This document shows positions 1 through 4,916 of a DNA stretch of 5,683 nt, in pieces. The stretch is from Tagaea sp. (GTDB lineage: Bacteria > Pseudomonadota > Alphaproteobacteria > CACIAM-22H2), in the NCBI GenBank assembly GCA_023653245.1, contig JAMNXK010000165.1, positions 1 through 5,683 on the forward strand. Reading direction: 5' to 3'. A program made the translations under genes and the position numbers. Below the pieces are notes generated by a model. It was not told the DNA's origin. It did no database searches and worked only from the letters and a program-made list of their open reading frames with translations. The number at the start of each line of letters is the position of its first letter. Positions within the stretch are counted from its first letter, which is position 1.

Positions 1-535
1 CGATCGCGCGCAGCAGGCGTTTGGCGGGTTCGGAATCCCAATGCGCGGCACCTTCCAGGCGCCCCGCCTCGCGGCCCTGGCGGTCGATCACGATCGTCGT
101 GGGCAGGCCGCGCACGCCCAGCGCGCGCATCGACGCCCCCGACGGATCGAGATACACGGGCAGGTTCTTGAGGCCGTTCACCTCGAAGAACGGCGCGGCC
201 TGGCGCAAACCGCCGCGATCGACCGAGATCGCCACGACTTCGATCCCTTCTTGCGCCAGTGCGGCGTGCAGCCGGTCGAGGGCGGGCATCTCCTCGACGC
301 ATGGCGCGCACCACGTCGCCCAGAAATTCACGACCGCGACGCGGCCGGCGAAATCGCCGAGCCCGAGCTCCTTGCCCTCGGCCGTCCGGAACGAAATCGC
401 CGGGGCCGCGACCGGCGGGCGGTGCCGCACGAACGGTCCGATCTGGCCGCGAAACTCCGGCGTTTGGGCGCGCGACGCCGGCACGAGGCACGAAGCCCCG
501 AGGGCGGCGATCAAGGCGCGGCGCGTCGGCATCAT
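1..535 (-). CDS. Exported TlpA/ResA-family thiol-disulfide oxidoreductase (C-terminus cut by window edge)
   Basis: Periplasmic thioredoxin-fold protein, likely a reductant or disulfide-handling protein of the TlpA/ResA/DsbE class (cytochrome c maturation, copper-site assembly or oxidative protection). The 178 visible residues hold no stop before the edge, and only a short tail should be missing. The N-terminus is an export signal: T4-R5-R6 resembles a Tat motif, followed by a hydrophobic stretch (about 7-20) and a possible cleavage site after S-R-A at 21-23. The thioredoxin core follows, with the FWATWCAPC active site (catalytic C76 and C79) and the cis-proline loop GLPTT (P145). ATG codons at 535 and 532 are adjacent; I chose the first. 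No clear Shine-Dalgarno is visible. It starts 14 nt after the csaA stop, so co-transcription with csaA is likely. The exact subfamily and redox partner cannot be read from the sequence. Confidence 0.9.
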   Translation of the reverse strand, partial: MMPTRRALIAALGASCLVPASRAQTPEFRGQIGPFVRHRPPVAAPAISFRTAEGKELGLGDFAGRVAVVNFWATWCAPCVEEMPALDRLHAALAQEGIEVVAISVDRGGLRQAAPFFEVNGLKNLPVYLDPSGASMRALGVRGLPTTIVIDRQGREAGRLEGAAHWDSEPAKRLLRAI

Positions 536-549
536 CGCCCGAGTATAGC

Positions 550-891
550 TCAGAACAGCTTGCCGCCGTCGGGCACCGGCAGCGACGGGCCGATCAGCAC
601 GACGGCCCCGTTCGCGTCGGGAAAGCCGAGGGTCAGCACTTCGCTCATGAACGGGCCGATCTGGCGCGGCGGGAAATTCACCACCGCGGCGACCTGCCTG
701 CCGACCAGCGTGTCGGGCGCGTAGTGCACGGTGATCTGCGCCGAAGAGCGCTTGACGCCGATCGCCGGCCCGAAATCGATCTTGAGCTTGACGGCGGGTT
801 TGCGCGCCTCGGGGAACGGCAGGGCTTCGACGATCGTGCCCACGCGGATATCCACGCGCTCGAAATCGGCGAAAGCGATCGGTCCGGACAT
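550..891 (-). CDS. csaA: CsaA-like tRNA-binding-domain protein
   Basis: Small cytosolic protein of 113 residues made of a single tRNA-binding (OB-fold, EMAP-II/Trbp111-like) domain. Bacillus CsaA, of about 110 residues, is described as a secretion-related chaperone, and relatives bind tRNA as dimers. Recognisable family stretches are FERVDIRVGTIVEA near the N-terminus, FPEARKPAVKLKIDFG, KRSSAQIT, VAAVVNFPPRQIGPF and the C-terminal PVPDGGK; these match B. subtilis CsaA from memory. The ATG at 891 is preferred: GGAG at 900-903 sits 8 nt upstream, while the in-frame TTG at 909 would only add six residues and bury that site. It lies just after the phasin terminator and 14 nt before the thioredoxin gene. 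Its role in alphaproteobacteria is not established; the family assignment is firm. Confidence 0.93.
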   Translation of the reverse strand: MSGPIAFADFERVDIRVGTIVEALPFPEARKPAVKLKIDFGPAIGVKRSSAQITVHYAPDTLVGRQVAAVVNFPPRQIGPFMSEVLTLGFPDANGAVVLIGPSLPVPDGGKLF

Positions 892-899
892 GCCCCAAA

Positions 900-903
900 C
901 TCC
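900..903 (-). promoter_or_regulatory. Shine-Dalgarno site of csaA
   Basis: GGAG on the minus strand, 8 nt before the ATG at 891. It decides the start: the upstream in-frame TTG at 909 would place this site inside the coding sequence. Confidence 0.7.
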
Positions 904-910
904 GCGCAAA

Positions 911-942
911 GAAAAACCCCGGCCGAATACCCGGCCGGGGTT
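911..942 (-). terminator. Intrinsic (rho-independent) terminator of the phasin gene
   Basis: A perfect 9-bp GC-rich stem (917-925 with 932-940, ccccggccg and its complement) surrounds a 6-nt loop and is extended by two A-T pairs. Read on the minus strand it is followed at once by TTTTTCTTT, which makes it a canonical intrinsic terminator. It begins about 24 nt after the phasin stop. On the plus strand no T-run follows the hairpin, so it should act in one direction only. Confidence 0.9.
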
Positions 943-953
943 CCGAACGTCAA
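924..953 (-). promoter_or_regulatory. Candidate promoter for csaA-thioredoxin, overlapping the terminator
   Basis: On the minus strand TTGACG (948-953, five of six bases of the sigma70 -35 consensus) is followed after 18 nt by TATTCG (924-929), a weak -10. The -10 falls in the terminator loop and the edge of its stem. Transcripts would start around 917, inside or after the second arm, so they would escape the hairpin. The context supports it, because csaA needs a promoter downstream of such a strong terminator. The -10 match is poor, so confidence is limited. Confidence 0.4.
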
Positions 954-965
954 TGGGATCGACGC

Positions 966-1433
966 TTACTTCTTCTTGGCGATGATCGTCTTGATCTCGT
1001 CGAGCGAGTCGGCGACGCGCTTCTGGACCACGTCCATCGCTTCGTGCTGCGACTTGGCCACGAGCTCGGCCAGTTCGCGCATGTTGGTCACGGCGCGCTG
1101 GAAGGCTTCCTTGGCGATCTCGGTCTGCTTGGCGGCCTTTTCCTCGGGCGAGCCCGCGGCCATCATTTCGCGCATGGCGCTCGAGGTCTCTTCCATCATC
1201 GAGCGGAAGATCTCGGACTGGCGCCGGGCGATCGCCTGCATGCTCTCGACGGCCAGCTGGTTGGCCTGGGCGAGCGCTTCGACGTTCTTGCGCTGGGCGG
1301 ACACGATGCCTTCCATGTCCATCGGCGCGAATTTGAAGTCGCCCATTTGCTTGGGCATCTCGAACATCTTGGGCATGTCGAACATCTTGGCGAAGTCGAA
1401 ATCACCGAACGGCATCTTGGGGGTTCCTTTCAT
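966..1433 (-). CDS. phaP: Phasin family protein (polyhydroxyalkanoate granule-associated)
   Basis: Predicted phasin of 155 residues. Phasins are amphipathic helical proteins coating polyhydroxyalkanoate granules in the cytoplasm and controlling their size and number. The N-terminal 30 residues are rich in Met, Phe, Lys and Asp, with a tandem KMFDMP-KMFEMP repeat. After this comes the helical core typical of Phasin_2 proteins: MEGIVSAQRKNVEALAQANQ, then MQAIARRQSEIF, then a long charged helix ending in KTIIAKKK. No signal peptide or membrane segment is visible. The ATG at 1433 is chosen because AGGAG lies 7 nt upstream. An ATG at 1415 is possible, and an in-frame ATG at 1520 would add 29 residues of uncharacteristic sequence. 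It has its own promoter and terminator, so it is probably monocistronic. No PHA synthase or other PHA gene is present here, so the granule role rests on family resemblance. Confidence 0.88.
   Translation of the reverse strand: MKGTPKMPFGDFDFAKMFDMPKMFEMPKQMGDFKFAPMDMEGIVSAQRKNVEALAQANQLAVESMQAIARRQSEIFRSMMEETSSAMREMMAAGSPEEKAAKQTEIAKEAFQRAVTNMRELAELVAKSQHEAMDVVQKRVADSLDEIKTIIAKKK
1353..1388. repeat. Two-copy 18-bp tandem repeat in the phasin N-terminus
   Basis: Copy one (1353-1370) is gggcatctcgaacatctt and copy two (1371-1388) is gggcatgtcgaacatctt, with one mismatch in 18. Read on the minus strand they encode KMFDMP and KMFEMP. The 18-bp unit keeps the reading frame, so copy-number change by slippage would not disrupt the protein. 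Confidence 0.85.
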
Positions 1434-1440
1434 CTTGCGG

Positions 1441-1445
1441 CTCCT
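1441..1445 (-). promoter_or_regulatory. Shine-Dalgarno site of the phasin gene
   Basis: AGGAG on the minus strand with a 7-nt spacer to the ATG at 1433. It is among the strongest ribosome binding sites in the window and is the main argument for the 155-residue start over the upstream in-frame ATG at 1520. Confidence 0.8.
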
Positions 1446-1505
1446 GCGCTTTGGCTCTGCGTATTGGCACTGTGAAATGGCGCCAAGGGCGAACCCGGGA
1501 GCCTT

Positions 1506-1520
1506 ATGGGCGATGCCCAT
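1506..1520. repeat. Perfect 15-nt palindrome in the phasin leader
   Basis: ATGGGC, GAT, GCCCAT: two 6-nt arms around a 3-nt centre. It sits about 10-24 nt downstream of the predicted -10, at or just after the expected transcription start. It could be a repressor operator overlapping the start region, or a small hairpin near the 5' end of the mRNA. A function is inferred from position only. Confidence 0.6.
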
Positions 1521-1529
1521 GCTGCCCGC

Positions 1530-1558
1530 GTCTTACGCGCCGAAAGCCGTGGAGTCAA
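1530..1558 (-). promoter_or_regulatory. Sigma70-like promoter of the phasin gene
   Basis: On the minus strand TTGACT (1553-1558) is separated by exactly 17 nt from TAAGAC (1530-1535). The -35 is close to consensus, the spacing is optimal and the -10 is acceptable for a GC-rich alphaproteobacterium. Transcription should start near 1522-1524, giving a leader of about 90 nt before the ATG at 1433. It is the best promoter in the window. Just upstream of the -35, positions 1569-1580 hold tgcgctgcagca, an imperfect TGC-rich palindrome that could bind a regulator. Confidence 0.65.
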
Positions 1559-1587
1559 GCAGATTTTGTGCGCTGCAGCAAGTCTTC

Positions 1588-2208
1588 CTATGCTCTTTCG
1601 GAAGCCGGTTTACCCTTCCGAAAGCTCGGAAAACTCGATGCTAGCGCTGACAACCGATCCAGGGTCTTGTCCAGACGCGACATGGTTTTTGCTGCATCTG
1701 CGCTGTCGTCTTGCAGCCAGACGCGCAAGGTATCCACATACGCGATCGCCAGGGCATTGATCTTGAACGGAGCAAGCGGTCCGGTGGTCTTGATTCCGGC
1801 GGCTTCGGCGGTCCACCGCATCGCCCGCAACAGGCTCGGCGCCGCGCACAACGCCGCCGCCGGATCGCGCGGCAAATCGGCCAGGATGTTTTTCACCGCC
1901 GCCTTGTGCGGCCCGAGCGCGTCGAAGCGCCGCATCAGCAGGTCGAAAAGCTTGTCCTTCACCGAGCCTTCGTCTTCGACCGGCCGGGCGAACATGGCGG
2001 CGTCGACGCGCCGGCCGAAGGCGGCCAGCAAGGCGGCTTTCGACGGGGCGACGCGCAGCATCTCGCCCAGGCTCAATCCCGCTTCGGCGGCGATGTCGGG
2101 CAAAGCGATCTCCGACCATTTGCGGCTCGCGGCCAGGCGCAAGGCGGCGTCGAGCGCTTTCTCGGCGGGGTCGGCGATCTCGGCGTCGGGTTTACGCTTG
2201 GCGGCCAT
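1588..2208 (-). CDS. TetR-fold protein, COQ9-like; DNA binding uncertain
   Basis: All-helical protein of 206 residues. Residues about 15-65 look like a TetR-type helix-turn-helix (LPDIAAEAGLS, then SKAALLAAF), and the rest resembles a TetR ligand/dimer domain. The C-terminal half has features reminiscent of COQ9-type proteins: KLFDLLMRRFDALGPHKAAV, a hydrophobic helix around 141-155, and VWLQDDSADAAKTMSRLDKT. The segment after the turn reads LGEMLRVAPSK, whereas active TetR regulators usually have a Tyr-Phe pair there (LYxxFPSK type). DNA binding may therefore be altered or lost. The ATG at 2208 has GGAGG 5 nt upstream; the open frame running further right has no family resemblance. It lies between the lipoprotein gene and the phasin promoter, so regulating either is possible but unproven. 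COQ9 proteins act in ubiquinone synthesis as lipid binders, which is an alternative role. Confidence 0.78.
   Translation of the reverse strand: MAAKRKPDAEIADPAEKALDAALRLAASRKWSEIALPDIAAEAGLSLGEMLRVAPSKAALLAAFGRRVDAAMFARPVEDEGSVKDKLFDLLMRRFDALGPHKAAVKNILADLPRDPAAALCAAPSLLRAMRWTAEAAGIKTTGPLAPFKINALAIAYVDTLRVWLQDDSADAAKTMSRLDKTLDRLSALASSFPSFRKGKPASERA
1595..1624. repeat. 10-bp perfect inverted repeat at the 3' end of the TetR-like gene
   Basis: CTTTCGGAAG (1595-1604) and CTTCCGAAAG (1615-1624) are exact reverse complements separated by 10 nt. The repeat lies inside the last codons (about S-F-R-K-G-K-P-A-S-E-R), ending some 5 nt before the stop. As minus-strand RNA it would form a stable stem-loop. 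No U-run follows, so it is not a classical intrinsic terminator. An mRNA 3'-end stabiliser or a pause/termination aid is possible. Confidence 0.7.
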
Positions 2209-2213
2209 CGGAG

Positions 2214-2218
2214 CCTCC
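2214..2218 (-). promoter_or_regulatory. Shine-Dalgarno site of the TetR-like gene
   Basis: GGAGG on the minus strand with a 5-nt spacer to the ATG at 2208. It fixes the start and argues against the much longer open frame that continues to the right. Confidence 0.75.
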
Positions 2219-2227
2219 GTGGAAGGT

Positions 2228-2244
2228 CCCCCATAAGGTGGGGG
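2228..2244. repeat. Intergenic C/G hairpin between lipoprotein and TetR-like genes
   Basis: CCCCCA (2228-2233) pairs with TGGGGG (2239-2244) around a 5-nt loop. It lies in the 50-nt gap after the lipoprotein stop. On the minus strand it is followed by ACCTTCC, without a run of T, so it is at most a weak terminator or processing signal. Confidence 0.45.
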
Positions 2245-2258
2245 GCGCGGGGGCGAAG

Positions 2259-3107
2259 TCAACGCGCCGGCGCCGCGCGGAAACGTTCCACGAGTTCGCG
2301 GATCGCCTCGGCCGAGGCGGCCGCGATCTCGAAGGACAGCTCGGCCCATTGCCGATCGACCGCGCGCAAGGGCACGGCGTTGGCCATGTCGATGCGGCCC
2401 AGCTCGCCGCCTGCGGGATCGGCGACGCGCCAGACCACGCTCACCCGCCGCGCTTCCGCCCCCTGGATCATCGGCGCGGGCCCGATGCCCACATCGCCGG
2501 TCACGCCCAAGGCCGGCGCGTTGGCGTCGTCGGTCAGGCGCACGCCCATGCGCTCGAGATGGAAAGCGAGCGCGCGCATCAGCGCGATCCCGCCATCGCC
2601 CGGCGCGCCCTTCGGAATCGCGAGCCGCACGGGCAGCTTGTCGCGCTGGGCGAGCGTTTCGGGCTTGATCGCGGCCGCGACCGCCGCCGCGACGCGCTTG
2701 GCGAGCCCGGCCCATTCGGCCGCAGTCTCGCGCTCGCGCGGCGCCACGTCGACATGCCGGCCTTCCTGGAGCGCCACGCCTTGCGGATCGACGAGTTGCG
2801 CGTCGACGCCCACGCGCCCGCCCGGCTCGGGGGCCGCGCGCAGATCCAGGATCAGACTCTCGCGATTGCCCGCGCGCGTGTTGGCCGGGATGTCGTGGCC
2901 GCGCAAGGCTTCGGCGATCGCTTCGGCGAGCGCGCGGCCTTCGCCCTCGGGCAAGCCCGCGACCGGCGGCACGACCACGCCGCCTTGATCGGTCAAACGC
3001 AAGAGCGGATTGGCGCGCGCGTCCTTTTCGTCGGGCTGGAAGGGGCGCGGGATCGGCCCGCACGCGGCCAGCGCCAGGCACACGAACAGGAGCGCCGCGC
3101 GGATCAT
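2259..3107 (-). CDS. Predicted lipoprotein with two diverged copies of one domain
   Basis: Protein of 282 residues with no function I recognise. Residues 1-16 are a lipoprotein signal (hydrophobic ALLFVCLALAA, lipobox L-A-A-C16). Gly rather than Asp after the Cys would be compatible with outer-membrane sorting. The mature part appears to contain an internal duplication. GLPEGEGRALAEAIAEAL (51-68) matches GAPGDGGIALMRALAFHL (167-184), DPQG (107-110) matches DPAG (230-233), and EWAGLAKRVAAAVAAAI (131-147) matches QWAELSFEIAAASAEAI (253-269), with similar spacing. Each half begins with a short strand rich in Val/Pro or Ile, then a helix. This layout loosely recalls the CsgG/TolB-N/LpoB type of periplasmic domain; that is inference. 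The start ATG overlaps the pgeF stop (ATGA) and has no clear Shine-Dalgarno, so translational coupling is likely. It closes the lgt-midA-pgeF run. Confidence 0.85.
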   Translation of the reverse strand: MIRAALLFVCLALAACGPIPRPFQPDEKDARANPLLRLTDQGGVVVPPVAGLPEGEGRALAEAIAEALRGHDIPANTRAGNRESLILDLRAAPEPGGRVGVDAQLVDPQGVALQEGRHVDVAPRERETAAEWAGLAKRVAAAVAAAIKPETLAQRDKLPVRLAIPKGAPGDGGIALMRALAFHLERMGVRLTDDANAPALGVTGDVGIGPAPMIQGAEARRVSVVWRVADPAGGELGRIDMANAVPLRAVDRQWAELSFEIAAASAEAIRELVERFRAAPAR

Positions 3108-3877
3108 TCGGCCAGTGCTATCGCCGACAGGCCGCGCCCGTAATCCTTTTCGCCCGTCAAACAAGCGCGGCGATAGGAAAAGAAGCGCGCGGACTCGGCG
3201 CAGGTGTCGTTGGGCAAAGCATGGATCTCGCCGCAGCCCGCGCGGCGCAAGCGCTCGCCCACGAAGCCGCGCAGATCGAACATCAGATGGCCCGCTTTGC
3301 GCGACGGCGCGAAGAAGCGCGCATGCGCCTCGTCCTCGGCGACGAACGGCGCGGGGAATTCGGGGCCGACCTCGTAGCTGCGCTGCGCGATGCACGGCCC
3401 GATTCCGGCGCGGATCGACGCGGGCTCGGCGCCGAGCCGGGCCATCGCCTGGACCGTGGCTTCCAGCACCCCGCCCAACGCGCCCTTCCAGCCGGCATGC
3501 GCCGCCCCGATCACGCGCGCTTTGGGATCGCAGAACAGCACCGGCGCGCAATCGGCCGCGAGCACGCCCAGCGCCACGCCCGGCGTTTTGGTCACCAGCG
3601 CGTCGGCTTGCGGCCGCGTGCCGTCGGGCAAGGCCGCGTCGAGCTCGATCACCGACTTGCCGTGGACCTGATAGAGCGTGGTCAGCGTCTCGGGCGCCAG
3701 ATCGAACGTCGCCATCGCGCGGCCGCGATTCTCGCGCACGGCGTCGGCCGCGTCGCCCGAGCCGAGCCCGCAATTGAGCGAGGCGTAGATGCCCTCGCTC
3801 ACCCCGCCCTCGCGGGTGAAGAAAGCATGGCGCACGAACTCGATATCGTTGAACGCGCCGATCGTGATCGCGGCCAT
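3104..3877 (-). CDS. pgeF: PgeF/YfiH-family protein (peptidoglycan editing factor, multicopper polyphenol oxidase-like)
   Basis: Cytosolic protein of 257 residues, the usual family length. The YfiH/PgeF/LACC1 family has been described as polyphenol oxidase-like, as purine nucleoside-processing enzymes, and in E. coli as preventing L-Ser in place of L-Ala in peptidoglycan precursors. The conserved metal site is intact: H72 in YQVHG, C110 in AADCAPVLF and H127 in AAHAGWKG. Other family motifs are GIYASLN near the N-terminus, GIGPCI (158-163), NDTC and FFSYRR (232-237). The ATG at 3877 opens 4 nt after the midA stop with a weak ribosome binding site. Its TGA overlaps the next gene's ATG. Both junctions suggest translational coupling. 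No signal peptide is present. The family call is very secure; the physiological reaction is less settled. Confidence 0.96.
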   Translation of the reverse strand: MAAITIGAFNDIEFVRHAFFTREGGVSEGIYASLNCGLGSGDAADAVRENRGRAMATFDLAPETLTTLYQVHGKSVIELDAALPDGTRPQADALVTKTPGVALGVLAADCAPVLFCDPKARVIGAAHAGWKGALGGVLEATVQAMARLGAEPASIRAGIGPCIAQRSYEVGPEFPAPFVAEDEAHARFFAPSRKAGHLMFDLRGFVGERLRRAGCGEIHALPNDTCAESARFFSYRRACLTGEKDYGRGLSAIALAE

Positions 3878-3881
3878 GGGC

Positions 3882-4916
3882 TCAGTATCCGTCCATCGGA
3901 ATCGGCGGCACCAGGCCCTTGGGCAGCAGCGCCAAAACGCGGAACACCCTGCCCATTTCCCGCGGCTCGATCAAGCGCGCGAGACCGCGCTCGATTTCCG
4001 CGCGTTTGCCCGGATTGGCGGCGATCAGCGACGCGGCGCGCGCATGGGCCCCCAGCCGGCGCAGCACATCGCCTTGCGCGGCCGCGCCATGCGCCGCACA
4101 GCCGCCCGCTTCGGCCGCTTGCGCCAGCGCTTGGAAATCGACCTGCGCGGTCAGGTCGGTTTCGCCCGGCGTGTCGAACACCGAAACCATCGCATGCCCG
4201 CGCACGGCTTGCAGCGTGTCGCCCCAGCCCGAGACCGGCGAGCCGTAATCGACGATCAGCGCCGCCCCGCCGCTTCGCGCGATGCGTTCGCCCAGCTGGC
4301 GGGCGATCGCAAGGGCGTGCGGACGGGTCTCGACGATCGCATCCTCCGGCACGGCGTGCGTCACGGGTGCGGAGATCTCCGCGCCGTCGGCGAAGGCGAA
4401 GTCCGGCGTCACGACGCGCTCGCGCCAAACGCCGCCCGCGCGCCGGAATTGGCGGATCGGCAGCGCGTCGAAGAATTCGTTGGCGAGCACGAACAACGGC
4501 GCGGCGGGCAGATCGTCGGCGCGTTCGTGCCACACCGGCGCGCGGGGGCCGAGCTTGGCTGCTTGTTCGCGGCGCAGGGTTTGGTTGATCTCGACCAGAT
4601 GGATCGGCAACCGCGTTTTCGCCGCTTTCTCGAAGGCGCGCGCGGCGTCGTCCATCAGCGTGCCGCGGCCCGGCCCGAGTTCGGCGAGCATTGCGTCCGC
4701 GGGCTTGCCTTGATCGAGCCAGGCTTGGGCGAGGAAGAGCCCGAGCAGCTCGCCGAAGATCTGCGATATCTCCGGGGCGGTGACGAAATCGCCGCCGCGC
4801 CCCACGCGCGCGCCCTTGCGGTAATAGCCGTGCGCGGGATCGGAAAGACAGGCTTCCATCCAATCGTGCACGGTCATCGGGCAGCGCGCGGCCAGGCGGG
4901 CGGCGAAAGCGCTCAC
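3882..4916 (-). CDS. midA: MidA/NDUFAF7-family SAM-dependent protein methyltransferase
   Basis: Class I methyltransferase of 344 residues (COG1565). The mitochondrial homologue NDUFAF7 (MidA) methylates an arginine of the complex I subunit NDUFS2 during assembly; the bacterial substrate is not certain. Motifs in order are DPAHGYY (26-32), [15 protein letters not shown] (42-56), SAM-binding motif I as [10 protein letters not shown] (78-87), the acidic HLVEIN (106-111), [13 protein letters not shown] (145-157), IVDYG (221-225), and DTLQAVRGH to DLTAQVDF (233-261). The start is GTG at 4916: it overlaps the lgt stop as GTGA and keeps the family N-terminus (AARLAA..MTVHDWM), which the ATG at 4877 would cut off. 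No good Shine-Dalgarno is seen, so it probably depends on coupling to lgt. Ends 4 nt before pgeF. Confidence 0.94.
   Translation of the reverse strand: MSAFAARLAARCPMTVHDWMEACLSDPAHGYYRKGARVGRGGDFVTAPEISQIFGELLGLFLAQAWLDQGKPADAMLAELGPGRGTLMDDAARAFEKAAKTRLPIHLVEINQTLRREQAAKLGPRAPVWHERADDLPAAPLFVLANEFFDALPIRQFRRAGGVWRERVVTPDFAFADGAEISAPVTHAVPEDAIVETRPHALAIARQLGERIARSGGAALIVDYGSPVSGWGDTLQAVRGHAMVSVFDTPGETDLTAQVDFQALAQAAEAGGCAAHGAAAQGDVLRRLGAHARAASLIAANPGKRAEIERGLARLIEPREMGRVFRVLALLPKGLVPPIPMDGY

Noticed and set aside
1..178. LGASC in the thioredoxin signal as a lipobox
   Set aside because: The -3 position is Gly and the spacing is poor; a cleavable signal ending near S-R-A fits better.
542..547. 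TATACT on the minus strand before the thioredoxin gene as a -10 box
   Set aside because: No acceptable -35 lies 16-19 nt upstream and the gap is only 14 nt, so co-transcription with csaA is simpler.
911..942. The hairpin as a bidirectional terminator
   Set aside because: Only the minus-strand reading is followed by a T-run; the plus-strand reading continues with ttccgaacg, and no plus-strand gene precedes it.
259..1644. Long plus-strand open frame of 461 codons
   Set aside because: It crosses the csaA and phasin genes antisense and the terminator. Its product is low-complexity Arg/Ala/Pro sequence with no domain, typical of GC-rich antisense frames.
2209..3081. Upstream in-frame extension of the TetR-like gene
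   Set aside because: The extension overlaps the lipoprotein gene out of frame and reads as Arg/Ala low complexity. GGAGG before the ATG at 2208 fixes the real start.
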